Below the pieces are notes generated by a model. It worked only from the letters and a program-made list of their open reading frames with translations. It searched no databases and was not told the DNA's origin. 64,000 bases of DNA, taken from NCBI GenBank assembly GCA_020744425.1, contig JAGMUV010000001.1:7068001-7132000 (forward strand). The letters run 5' to 3'. Both the position numbers and the translations under genes were made by a program. The first letter of the stretch is position 1, and each line of letters starts with the position of its first letter. Origin of the DNA: Dactylonectria macrodidyma. Taxonomy: Eukaryota; Ascomycota; Sordariomycetes; Hypocreales; Nectriaceae. Below, piece by piece: positions 9,981 to 19,999 of the stretch.

Positions 9981-12900
9981 CTAGTCAAACACATCCATCG
10001 TATATCTGTCATTCCGAATCGTTTCCATAAACCTTTTCGCGCCTTCGTCATTGATGTCCTTCAGTTCTTTAATCAACTCCAGACAAGCCTCTTCCACAGC
10101 ACTGCCCAGCTTACGACTGCCACAAACAAACAGTTTCGCTCCTTGGTCCCAGAGCCTAAACACACTCTCCTTTTCCTTAACCAGCCGGACCTGGACATAC
10201 TTGCATCCGATCGTCTCATCTGGCGTCTCACGAGAGTAAGCCCTCTTGACCGAAACCGCCTCTGTGGCCTCCCATTTGTTAAATTCGTCACGATACACAT
10301 CTTCACCTCTGCCGCGGCATCCGTAGAATAGCAGGGCCGGCGTCAGAGCCCTCCCTGCTGCAATCTGTGCAGATCGTACCTGAATGAAGCCGCGAAAGGG
10401 CGCGATGCCGGAGCCGGCGGCGATGCAGATGATGGGCGTTGACTCTGGGGCACTGGGTAGGTGGAAGGCCACGTGAGAGGGGCGGACGGCCACGTGGAGG
10501 TCATCCGGTTCGAGGTTTGCAAGGTAGTTGCTTGCAACACCAACATATTGGCCTAGACCGGAGAAGGATGGGTCGTCAAGGAGGGAGTATGTGAGACGAA
10601 CATGATCAGGGTCATTTAGGGGCGAAGAAGAGATCGAGCTGGTACACTGTTAGTCCAGGGGTTGAACAGATTGAACCTGAGTACGACTTACTACTGCCGG
10701 GTGCACATTGGGGGCAGCATACTGAGGAAGGAGCTGAACTGTAGTTCGATGGAAGGATATTGCTCAAGCAGATCTAGTACTGAAACCCGCGTTTTGTTAA
10801 TCTCCTCATGAAATTTATCACCTCCAAGTTCCTCAAGCTGCTTTCTAGTGTTGGGATCCAAAGAACAGTCCACCAGAGCCAGAATGTTCCTCTTCGTTGC
10901 AGGTTGCGTGAGCTCAACATACCCTCGTAGCACGTCCCAGGCTGATGTCGGCCGGTCTGCGGGTAGCGATATCCCTTTGTCGCCCTCGACTGTGAGTGCA
11001 GCATCCCATGAGATTTTGAACCTGCGGAATACGCGCCTGACAGTGTCCGGCGGGTTCATCGGCAGCATAGCAAGAGAATCTCCCGTGCAGTAGGAGGTTC
11101 CGGCTTGCAGCTTTATCTCGATGTGTCTCTTACGAGGCGCTCCGAGGGGCGTGAGATCCTGCGCAGCTGTGACGATGGCTTCTTGAACATTCTGGCGCAG
11201 AGTGGAGGGGCGGGGGACCGTGATCTGGACTGAAAGCCCCTTCTGCTCCGTCAAATCACCGGTCATTGAGGCGGGGTACTTTTTCTCGAGTGCGGGCCAT
11301 AGGATCTCATACTCCCAAATTTCGAAGCAATTGAAAACATCTCTGTCGGATACATCAGCGAGGCCTGTGTCAGCGACTCTCTCTGCGCCATGTTGCCGCA
11401 GGGCAGCATCTATCAGTTTGGGGACTCGGTGGAACGTGTGAGCCCATTCCCTGTTCCGAACACCAAACACAGCATAAGGAACCTTGTCCGCTTCCTTGCC
11501 GGTCAAACTCTCCAGCCAGGCCACAAACTGTCTCGCATTGTCCGGAGGCTGGCCTTCGTAGGAAGACGTGAAGATGATGACCGGGTAACCGGTCGGCAGG
11601 TTTTCCTTGGTAGTGTCAAGCGAGTCCACTACTGATGCGTAGAATCCATGGACTGAGGCATCGGCAGCCAGTTGGTTTGCGAGAGCTTTGCAGGTGTCGC
11701 TGTTGGAGCCGTAGAAGATTGCTAGACGATTGCCCTTTGGTTCGACACCTTGCTTGGCCGATGATCCCTCTGGCTATATATGTGGTGTCTCTATTCCTCC
11801 GATTTCGCGCAGATTGCATTCCAGGTCTATCGGCGACATTCCATGGCGTAGCGACGCCCGAATATTGAAATCTTTCGGTTTAATCGTGAGTGTCTCCGAG
11901 AGCCGCAAAGTGTAGCCGGGATCATCCATATAGAAGTTGAAATTTTGGAGAAGTATCGCTATCGCCAACAGCATCTCCTGCCAAGCAAACGGCCGCCCAA
12001 TACATGCCCGCATACCATTGCCGAATGGCTTCCAACAATTTCGAAACTCCTTTTGAAGTCGATTGAAGTTATCGTCCATCATGCGCTCGGGCTTAAACTC
12101 GTTTTTGTCTTCACCAAAGACAACAGGATCGAGGTGTGACTTGGAGAAGAAGGCAAAAATAGAGTCTCCTTTCTTGACAGGATACTTGCCAGCTAGGAGA
12201 GTGTCCTCCAAGGGTTCGACTTTTATGCCGGGGATTGGCGAGCACTGCCGCAAGGTTTCACGAAGAACCTATGGGAGATCAGAAATCACGCTGAGCATCC
12301 TCCAAACTCATCTAGGCCGTTGGATGTGGACAGGAAGGGACACATACCGCCGGGATATATTTTAGTTTAAAGATTTTCTCCACTGTAATTGGATGTCTTC
12401 CCATGATCTCGTCGACTTCTTTCTGGGCCGCTTGCGGGGTGGCTGGGTTCTTGAGCATCTAATAAAAGGCAAATGATAAGGTTCTGGAGGTCGTCTCGTG
12501 TCCCGCAATCATGAATGTGATCAGGTTGTCGATAATACTCTGATCGGTCATCTTCTTGACCATTTTAGGATCTACACCGTCCACCATAGCCGTCAGCAAA
12601 TCTTTCCCCAGGTAGCCCGATGGATTTGCCCGTCGAGTGTTGATGACATTTTCCGCTGTCTTGCGCATCAGAGCGATGTCGTCAAACAACTTCCGCTTGG
12701 CTGCTCTATTGAAGATCCTGACCCAGCTCGGTCGAGAGTAGCGTTTGCCGGCCTCGGTAAGAGTATCTGCCATGCTCTGAACGAACGGATGGAGGGTCTC
12801 CTTGTAGAAAGAGTTGAAGCGGAAGTGCATGGAGCATAGAGCGAGGGTATCCAAGGCCAAACGAGTAAACTCCTCGCTGGCTGCAATGGGCTGTGAAGGG

Positions 12901-13424
12901 CCGTGGCGCGCCCACTTCAAGGCCAGCTGGGTTGCAATATCGTACATCTCATCGAACATGCCTTTTATGGCAACGGGCCCGAAGGCCGGCATCAGGATGC
13001 GATGAGCGATACCCCAGTTCTCTTCATGGTTGTGAGCGGTAAAGAGTCCATCGTGGACAGCAAGGCGCACCTCGCTCAGCTCCGACTTGAGAGACTTTGC
13101 AAAGCGGGATTCATCGCAGATCTCGTCAACCAGCTTATGGGTGGCCAGGAAAATGTACGTCTTGCGGCCCGGAAAGCGCAATCGGTAGATCTCGCCTAGG
13201 TAGCATTAGCAAGGCATACCATTTGCCAGGCAGCCTTCATGCCGAAAGGTGATGCGAAGTTTAGGTGCTGGATCCTAGTGGCTAAGGTACGAACCATAAA
13301 TATCGTGAAGACGACTGAGGTCCTTCAAGGAGTCTTCAGACTTCAACTCGGTGAGGTTGCCAATAAGCGGCAGCCCCGGTGGTTCGGGGATGGGAACAAT
13401 CGTGGACACAGAACTAGGAGCCAT
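9981..13424 (-). pseudogene. CYP505-type fused cytochrome P450/NADPH-P450 reductase with two in-frame TAG codons
   Basis: Exons (minus): 13424-13295, 13195-12348, 12268-10692 and 10638-9981; all phases agree and total 1,071 codons, the usual length of self-sufficient CYP505 (P450foxy) fatty-acid subterminal hydroxylases. Heme domain: proline-rich IPEPPGLPLIGN, I-helix AGHETT and Cys-ligand loop FGNGMRACIG. FMN domain: IFYGSNSDTC. FAD/NADPH domain: RQYSISSSP, IAAGSGIAPFRGFIQ and FVCGSRKLG. Two TAG codons interrupt the frame. One lies at 12459-12461 (SFAFY-TAG-MLKNP), just after the I-helix; the other at 11774-11776, in the linker between heme and reductase halves. Both are one C-to-T change from CAG, and no intron can remove either because no donor lies close upstream. 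The rest of the frame is intact, so inactivation is recent or translation is split. It is divergent from the CocE-type hydrolase. Confidence 0.85.
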
Positions 13425-14131
13425 GTTGTGTGGTCCAGACTCGTGGCTAGCTCACAAGCCGGGGACTATTTATACCCTCTGTCGCATGGCGGTGATGCAG
13501 GAGCGTAGGTTTCTGTCACCGTTGCTTGCTCCGGAAGCTTTTAAGCGGTCCGGCCTTGACTGGGAGGCCTTGGCGTTTGGTGAGCGGGAAATGAAGTCCT
13601 CCCGAGGCACAAGTGTGGGCTAACGATAACATCTAACCCGGCAGCGCGGGCTGTCTCGTTTCCAAGCCAGGATGAAGCACAGGTGAACCAGCTTAGATCA
13701 ACTCTGTATCGGACTCCGCGGCACTCTGTAGCGCCGCGCTAATGTGGTTGCGTCTTGGACCCAACAATTTTGTCTCAAAGCTGGTGAAGGGCACCGAGCA
13801 CATGACCCGGCAGCGCTGGGTGGGACTGGCGCTTAGATACAGGAAAAGCTGAGACTAGCCTTGAAATCACTTGAAGTCTGAATCCTGGTCTAGCCTCGCC
13901 CGGTCGGTCAATTTTGGCATCTTCGTAGCAGTACAGATGTACGTCGTAGCGGTTTTGTCGAGGAATGGTACAACTATAACTGTGCTTGCTTTCCTCTCTC
14001 GTTAAGATCGAGATGTGGTAACAAGAGACTCCTCATGCCGTTCCTAACCAACTAAATTTCTTTGGGCTATTTTAGAGGATCGAGACCTTTGCAGCAAGTA
14101 AAGGGGAGCCGAGTCGTTTGCATCGCTCACA
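13425..14131. promoter_or_regulatory. Divergent promoter, P450 relic / CocE-type hydrolase, with shared cluster motif
   Basis: Contains GCGCTTAGAT at 13829-13838 and the variant AGCTTAGATCA at 13690-13700. There is also a 12-bp direct repeat ACCCGGCAGCGC at 13636-13647 and 13805-13816. The GCGCTTAGAT motif recurs in every promoter of cluster 1. Confidence 0.6.
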
Positions 14132-15820
14132 ATGAACACGAAGCGTGGATTCCAAGCGGCCATGCTGGATCGCCTGATGGCTCATCACTTCAAGCTCCCG
14201 GCCGAGGTTCAGACGTACACTATTGACCGGACGGCGCAGATTCCCCTTCGAGACGAGGTGAAGCTCCTAGCGGATGTGTACCATCCGTCATGCGCCAACA
14301 AGTCGACTCCGGCCGGCACTTTACTCGTCTACGGCCCCTACGGCCGCGGGCTCATGACTGCTTATCTTGCGAGGTGCTTAGCCCCCCGGGGATATCAAGT
14401 GCTCGTTGTTTGTTGTCGTGGTACGTTCGGCTCGGGGGGCGAGTTTGATGCGCAACGTTCGGAAGTTGTCGACGGGCAGGACATCGTCTCTTGGATGCGA
14501 AGGCAGTCTTGGTACACAGGGTCTTTCGCCACCATTGGGGCCTCATATCTAGGCTACACGCAGTGGGCGTTGCTCGTGGATCCACCAGAGGACATGTCCA
14601 CGGCGGTCATCCTAGTCGGCCCGCACGACTTCGGCGATTTTCACTGGTCGACGGGAGCATTCAACGGCCAGGTCATCCACTGGGCCGACATCATCGCTCA
14701 CCAAGAATCCTCAGGCCTCTTGGGACAGACACTTCGACCGCTAAGCAGCAACCGCCACCTACGCATAGCCTTGAACCGCCTGCCCCTTGCGGATGCCGTC
14801 GATGAGTACTTCGCCAGCGAATGTTCTTGGCTTAGGCAAAGGCTTGCCAACTCCGACTTGAAGGATCCATTCTGGGCCCCAACAAAGCACGGCATCGCTC
14901 TCGAACGTGCTACAATCCCCATACTGCTGATAACCGGTTGGTATGACATCTTTATAGAGCAGACAATGGAGCAGTACCGCCGGCTGGCCGAGCGAGGCTG
15001 CCCAGTCGGTCTCACAGTCGGCCCCTGGACTCACGACGGCGTCGTGGTGGGACCGACCATGGAGGAAGCGCTGAACTGGTTGGACGAACATCTTGTCAAA
15101 CGGGGGCGAGGCCACCGCCCCAACCCCGTGCGAGTATTCATCACCGGGACGCGGGAATGGCGCGAGATCCCCGAATGGCCCCCGGCCACGGATCCTTGTG
15201 ATATGTACTTGCTGCCTCAGGGCGGGATCTCGAGAAATCCGCCAACCGACTTCTCAGAGTCGACATTTACTTTTAACCCTGCAGACCCTACTCCAGACAT
15301 CGGCAGTGCACCCCTGTCTGGCCTCAAGGGAGACGTTGATGACAGCCGTTTGGCGGCTCGTTCCGACGTCCTCGCATACACAAGCCAGCCTTTCGAGAAC
15401 TATACCGAGATCCTGGGAAGACCACAAATCGAGGTGGCGCATACAAGCGACAACCCGCATGTAGATCTCTTTGTGCGGGTTAGTGAGGTCGATGCGAAAG
15501 GCCACTCTCACAAGGTCACCGAGGCGTATATCAGACTGGATCCGGAGCGCGAGGCTGGCCCTGTACGGCTTGATCTGCATGATTGCGCCCATTGTTTCCG
15601 CGAGGGAACCAGCTTGCGTGTCCTCATCGCCGGTGGCTCTCACCCTCACTACTTGCGTAATCTTGGAACAGGGGAGGATCCGAGCACGGGAACTACCCTT
15701 CGACCTTCTCAGCATACAGTACACCATGGCCCTGTCAATGCCTCGAGGTTGGTTTTGCCTATTGCACGAGAGTCAGCAGCGCGGCTCCGCACGCCAACAG
15801 GTAGGACCTGGGATGTGTAG
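14132..15820 (+). CDS. CocE/NonD-family hydrolase (X-Pro dipeptidyl-peptidase-like alpha/beta hydrolase)
   Basis: Single-exon gene, 562 aa, the normal length of the CocE/NonD family, whose members hydrolyse esters (cocaine esterase) or amides. N-terminal alpha/beta-hydrolase domain: IPLRDEVKLLADVY near 37-50, VYGPYGRG at 67-73 and the nucleophile elbow GASYLG with Ser138. Catalytic Asp271 lies in TGWYD and His300 in GPWTH, so the triad is complete. The C-terminal half is the jelly-roll domain typical of the family (RPQIEVAHTSDNPHVDLFVRVSEV). No signal peptide is seen, so it is probably cytosolic. It is divergent from the P450 relic across a promoter carrying the cluster-1 motif. The substrate is unknown; an ester or lactam opened early in a catabolic route is plausible. 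Confidence 0.88.
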   Translation: MNTKRGFQAAMLDRLMAHHFKLPAEVQTYTIDRTAQIPLRDEVKLLADVYHPSCANKSTPAGTLLVYGPYGRGLMTAYLARCLAPRGYQVLVVCCRGTFGSGGEFDAQRSEVVDGQDIVSWMRRQSWYTGSFATIGASYLGYTQWALLVDPPEDMSTAVILVGPHDFGDFHWSTGAFNGQVIHWADIIAHQESSGLLGQTLRPLSSNRHLRIALNRLPLADAVDEYFASECSWLRQRLANSDLKDPFWAPTKHGIALERATIPILLITGWYDIFIEQTMEQYRRLAERGCPVGLTVGPWTHDGVVVGPTMEEALNWLDEHLVKRGRGHRPNPVRVFITGTREWREIPEWPPATDPCDMYLLPQGGISRNPPTDFSESTFTFNPADPTPDIGSAPLSGLKGDVDDSRLAARSDVLAYTSQPFENYTEILGRPQIEVAHTSDNPHVDLFVRVSEVDAKGHSHKVTEAYIRLDPEREAGPVRLDLHDCAHCFREGTSLRVLIAGGSHPHYLRNLGTGEDPSTGTTLRPSQHTVHHGPVNASRLVLPIARESAARLRTPTGRTWDV

Positions 15821-16212
15821 ACCAGTCGCGGGGATCAGTTTTCTGTTGCTTAATTTCTCCTCCTCAGCAAGCACGAGCTAGTCAGACCACGGGCTAATAT
15901 TGATTTTTTCGGGCCGAGTTCTTTGATTAATTTTGTTGAACCGGTGTCATCTGCGCGCGAGACAGGCATAAATGCTATTCGCAAGGAGATGGCGTGGTCA
16001 GGACAAGCACGGAGTAGACCACTGGATTATTAACTTATGTCGCAGTTCGATCACATGCGGAGTGCTCAGCTAATACTGCAACTGCTACTACGTAGTAATC
16101 CGTAGCTGTGCCGATCATGGACTTCGTGTACGCCTATAGCTTCAACGCCTCACCCAGTCACGAATAATCTACTCCGTAAGCGTAATCTTTAAAGCTAGTC
16201 TATTAAATACCC

Positions 16213-16445
16213 GCGGTGGCAGAATACGGGATTTTCGGGCCCCGGCGAGGCCGGACCTTACTTAGGGACCTTATACCAAGGGTTCAAGCTCGGGTTAAGT
16301 TTAAGATGCCCAGCAGATACAACTACGTCGTAGGTCGCCTCGTCCCTTATCTAAGCGCTCTTCTCGGCTCGGAGGCGGAGAACGCCGTCCTGAAGTCTCC
16401 TTACATCTCCGCACGGGCGGAGTATCTGCGGCGCTTAGATTTTAT
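16213..16445 (+). repeat. Promoter-like repeat, copy A (inverted relative to copy B at 19.5-19.77 kb)
   Basis: Shared with the reverse complement of 19495-19770: GTGGCAG-ATACGGGATTTTC at the left, TATCTAAGCGCTC, GGCGGAGAAC, TCTCCGCACGGGCGG and CGCTTAGATT at the right, with gaps and substitutions between. Two copies of the cluster motif face each other: ATCTAAGCGC at 16349-16358 and GCGCTTAGAT at 16431-16440. There is no gene beside it now, so it is either a relic promoter or a dispersed repeat that carries the motif. Confidence 0.6.
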
Positions 16446-16836
16446 ATTAAGGCTCCCTTGACTCCGTACCGTGACGAACACGACACCACAACCAGTGGCA
16501 ACCCGGAAGGGAAGACAGCCCCCCCTCGACACCTCGATACCCTGACAAGTGGGCACCCCGGCCGCCAAACGTGAGCCGCACATGTACCCGCACATCTGAC
16601 ACCTTACACCACCCTTCGTTTGTCACATCCCAGACCGGGAAGCATCAGATTTGGGGTTTCGGAGCTTCCCTCTGTTTCCCAATTATTGAGGAGCTCCATC
16701 CAAATTATAGAAGGCATAAGCCGGTAAAAGCATTATCAGGTGAGTGTACAGGTTTAATGCTTCTCCAGTCAAAACTAAAAGAACGGGTCTCCGTTGCCAC
16801 AGTGGGAGGAAGCGACAGGGCATTGAAAGGGCTAAC

Positions 16837-17132
16837 GTACTTGATAAGCGAAGGTCGCAGACAAGCGAATATCGCACCTCCAAATCTCATAATAAAATAG
16901 CAATTTTAACCTATATATAAAAATATTTATTCTTTATAAAATTCTATAAAACTTAATAAATATATTTCTTATAATATAATAATTCTATTTTAAATTTTAG
17001 AAATTTTAGAAATTTTAAATATTTTTCTTTATAAAATTGATAGATTTTATATAGGGCATAGAATTGCTATTTTTTATGGGATTTGGAGGCATGATGATAT
17101 TCGCTTGTCTACGATATTCGCTTATCAAGTAC
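16837..17132. mobile_element. MITE-like element with ~70-bp imperfect terminal inverted repeats
   Basis: The left arm 16837-16909 and the reverse complement of 17060-17132 both begin GTACTTGATAAGCGAA. They share AGACAAGCGAATATC, CCTCCAAATC and AATAGCAATT, differing by a few substitutions and small indels. The 150-bp centre is almost pure A/T. There is no coding capacity. I could not see a clear target duplication. Superfamily undetermined. Confidence 0.65.
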
Positions 17133-17288
17133 ATGATGACAGTCTTGGCAAACCACGTCTTATAGCCTGGTAGCGTGCACACGTGGAGCAATCCCGAGGC
17201 TAGAAGACGGATGCCTTTGGGTTTCGCCATTGCAAGTTCGTCTCGTACATATGTAAGTTCGAGTTGCTAAATTCATATGTGGCAATTA

Positions 17289-19217
17289 CTAAACAACTTG
17301 GACGTCGAACCCTTCCAGGTCACCCTTAGCTCTCCATTCCTCCAAATGTCTGACAAAGTCCTGGATACCCTTGGGCCAGATTGAGCCCCTTGCCACCTTT
17401 AGCTGATCTTCCGGGCTGGTTGCCCGCGATAGGGCACCCTCTGCTGTAACATAGCTCGGAGTGCAGATAGACAGGGCGCCTAGCGAATACGCTCCGTGCG
17501 TGATTGCGGTTGTCCAGTCGCCCTCCCCTGCCTCGGTGGGCTCCACAACTACCTTTGTTTTCCCCTCCAAGGCCGCCTTCTTCGACGCCTCCGCAAGAAT
17601 GTATGATACATGTTTTGCCGCCTCGTCTACCATGTGTATGAAATTCACGGTAGCGCCGGACTGCGTCACGGCGGGAAGGATCAAGTTAGGGAACCCGCGC
17701 GTGAATGTGCCGTGCAGAGTACCAATCCCCTCGTTCCATTTCTGATTCAGGCTGAGACTGCCGCGGCCTTTGATCGTCATGTTTGCACGATGTGCTGGGC
17801 TGCCGGCTGTCCACGGCTCGAAGCCAGTACCCAGGATGAGAACATCGATGTCGAGTTCCTCGCCTCGGGCAACGATTCCCGTCTTAGTACACCTCTCAAT
17901 CCCCTTACCGTCCGTGTCTACCAGCCTGACGTTGGGGAGGTTGAAGGCCTCGAGATAGTCGTCGTGGAAGCACGGGCGCTTGCACCAGCCGGGATACCAA
18001 GGCTTCAGAGTCTCAGCAATGACTGGGTCTCGGACCACCTTGGACACGCGCTCCCGTATGGCCTCCTGACGCGGAAAGTCCAGCACCAGCAGGGATCTCA
18101 CGTAGGCCTCCACGTTCTCTGCCGTCAATTCCCCCGCATTGGGTCCGCCGACGAAGCCCGAAAAGGAGGGGAAGGAGGTCCAGCCGTCGTGCACAATCCT
18201 TTCAGTAACACTGGAGTCATGACTGAGCCAGGCGGCCATATTTTCACGGCGTGCCCTCTGCCAACCCTTCTTGGCCGTGTCCTTTTGCCACTGCTCAGGA
18301 TCGATGGGTTGCTGGCCGCGTTCGCTGACGGCGGCGGGGGTTCGCTGGATGACGTATAAATGCTCGGCCCATTTGGCGAGCTGTGGCACTACCTGAATGC
18401 CGGTAGCACCAGTGCCTAGGAAGGCGACACGTTTATCTTTGAGGTTGAGAAGGGTTGGATCCTCCGGCGACCCGCCAGTGAAATCATAGTCCCATCGGGC
18501 AGTGTGGAAAACACGGCCGCTGAAGTCTTCCAGCCCTGGAAACTTAGGGAGCTTAGGGCGGTTGAGGAGTCCGGAAATGAGGATAACATAGTCTGATCGA
18601 ATTGTGATGATTTCGTGCGACTTCTCGCTCGTGCCTCTGGATATGGTGTGCACCCACTCAGCAGCGTCCTCGTCCCATATGGCCTCCTTCGATGTAGATT
18701 GCCAGAGGCCCCTATCCTGCAGACCCCACCTAGTTGCGACCAGTTCCGCGTATGCCTTAAGCTCAGGGCCGTAGGAGTACTTGTCCTTGGGCATGTATCC
18801 TGTCTCCTCGAGCAGAGGCAGATAGCACGCGCTCTCTACATCGCACATTAGGCCGGGGTACCTGTTCCAGTACCAGACCCCGCCGAAGCCGCCGGCAGAG
18901 TCGACAAAGACGAAGTCGCTAGCTTTGAATGCCCCAGACTCGATGAGGCGAACGGCGAAGGTAAGTGCCCCATAGCCAGCCCCGAGCACGAGAACTTTCG
19001 TATGACCACCGGTGGAAATTGGGGGATGTGTTAGTGGCCAGTTCTTCTTGTCCGATTCAATCCACGGGTCTGCTCCGAAACTCTTGAATTTGTCCGACTT
19101 TGGAATATCAATATATTGAGCGAGTCCGTCCGGACGCTGACGTTTTTGATTTTCGGCCTCGTACTTGGCGAGGACCTGGAAAAAGGCGTCTTCCGACCCT
19201 TCAACAACGGAGGCCAT
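17289..19217 (-). CDS. Baeyer-Villiger monooxygenase (class B flavoprotein)
   Basis: Single-exon gene, 642 aa, typical of the longer fungal type I BVMOs that insert oxygen next to a ketone with FAD and NADPH, giving an ester or lactone. Motifs: dinucleotide fold LGAGYGAL at 78-85 (FAD; Ala replaces the last Gly of GxGxxG), GGVWYWNRYPG near 112-122, the BVMO fingerprint FSGRVFHTARWD at 232-243 and the NADPH loop LGTGATG at 267-273. No targeting signal is seen. The gene is transcribed away from the intergenic region at 19.2-20.0 kb, which has two facing copies of the cluster motif and is shared with the aminotransferase relic. In the cluster it could make an ester for the CocE-type hydrolase to cleave; that pairing is inference. 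Confidence 0.92.
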   Translation of the reverse strand: MASVVEGSEDAFFQVLAKYEAENQKRQRPDGLAQYIDIPKSDKFKSFGADPWIESDKKNWPLTHPPISTGGHTKVLVLGAGYGALTFAVRLIESGAFKASDFVFVDSAGGFGGVWYWNRYPGLMCDVESACYLPLLEETGYMPKDKYSYGPELKAYAELVATRWGLQDRGLWQSTSKEAIWDEDAAEWVHTISRGTSEKSHEIITIRSDYVILISGLLNRPKLPKFPGLEDFSGRVFHTARWDYDFTGGSPEDPTLLNLKDKRVAFLGTGATGIQVVPQLAKWAEHLYVIQRTPAAVSERGQQPIDPEQWQKDTAKKGWQRARRENMAAWLSHDSSVTERIVHDGWTSFPSFSGFVGGPNAGELTAENVEAYVRSLLVLDFPRQEAIRERVSKVVRDPVIAETLKPWYPGWCKRPCFHDDYLEAFNLPNVRLVDTDGKGIERCTKTGIVARGEELDIDVLILGTGFEPWTAGSPAHRANMTIKGRGSLSLNQKWNEGIGTLHGTFTRGFPNLILPAVTQSGATVNFIHMVDEAAKHVSYILAEASKKAALEGKTKVVVEPTEAGEGDWTTAITHGAYSLGALSICTPSYVTAEGALSRATSPEDQLKVARGSIWPKGIQDFVRHLEEWRAKGDLEGFDVQVV

Positions 19218-19494
19218 GACGAAGAGTTATGAAGGATAAACGAAAGGGGTAATAGTGAAGTCAATCAGAGTAAGAAGATGCGTGAGGCGTTGAATAATCT
19301 GTGACCAACGAGGGAGAAAGACGAAGCGGCGATAGAAGCCATAACTGGCAATAAATACTTAACTTCTGCAAGGATGCAGTTGAACCCCAATAAGACCACA
19401 CCCGACTGCCCCCGAAGATTAGCGTACGTTATGGTACTCGTTGATCGTTCGTGATAGGAATTCAGTCGGGTTGCCGCGCATGCCCGCCTCAACT

Positions 19495-19770
19495 CATAAT
19501 CTAAGCGATTCCAAACCCCGCCCGTGCGGAGACGTACAGTGGCGTAAGGACAGTGTTCTCCGCCCCTGGGCCTCACTCCTTCCGAGGTGGAGGAGCGCTT
19601 AGATAGACTACTGCTTATAATCTTAGTATAGGACGGATTAGATACGCAGGATTAAAGCGATGACGTAGTCGGATCTCCCGAGGTTATCGAGATACGTTTT
19701 AAACCTCGGTAGTTAGCAGGATTCATCGAGTCGTGTCTGATCGTGCTAGGTCAGAAAATCCCGTATGCTG
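19495..19770 (-). repeat. Promoter-like repeat, copy B
   Basis: The reverse complement aligns with 16213-16445 as described for copy A. The left block (GTGGCAGCATACGGGATTTTC, read on the minus strand) and the right block (CTCCGCACGGGCGG to CGCTTAGATT) match best. The middle is about 70 bp longer here. This copy is the working intergenic region upstream of the BVMO. Confidence 0.55.
19499..19604. promoter_or_regulatory. Two facing copies of the cluster-1 motif upstream of the BVMO
   Basis: ATCTAAGCG at 19499-19507 (minus reading) and GCGCTTAGAT at 19595-19604 (plus), about 90 bp apart in inverted arrangement, lie 280-390 bp before the BVMO start. CTCCG/CCGAGG boxes lie between them. They lie in the divergent promoter shared with the aminotransferase relic. 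Confidence 0.55.
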
Positions 19771-19999
19771 CCACTGAGGGTTGTTGTAATTATACCTGGT
19801 TGGCCACTGCAGGTGTTTAATAGACTTAGTATCGATAAGATCATATGTCATACTGGGACGCTTTTGACTGAATCCGTCGGCCGACATTCATTAAGATCAC
19901 CTCCATCGCTTCCCGATCTTCTTTGGTCTCCACCCTTCGGTCGGGTTAATCCTGGCTCAGTACTGCATTGCGACTTACGGCAGGGCCAGCGGGCTCTGA

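Larger units (their letters stand above)
15821..17288. other. Intergenic region between convergent genes, with repeat copy A and a MITE-like element
   Basis: The hydrolase (plus) and the BVMO (minus) converge here, so no promoter is needed, yet an inverted copy of a cluster promoter lies at 16213-16445. An inverted-repeat element follows at 16837-17132. Open frames at 16216-16461 and 16571-16900 have no recognisable domain and overlap these repeats. Confidence 0.5.

Noticed and set aside
16216..16461. 81-codon open frame
   Set aside because: It coincides with promoter repeat copy A; copy B does not keep the frame, so coding is not supported.
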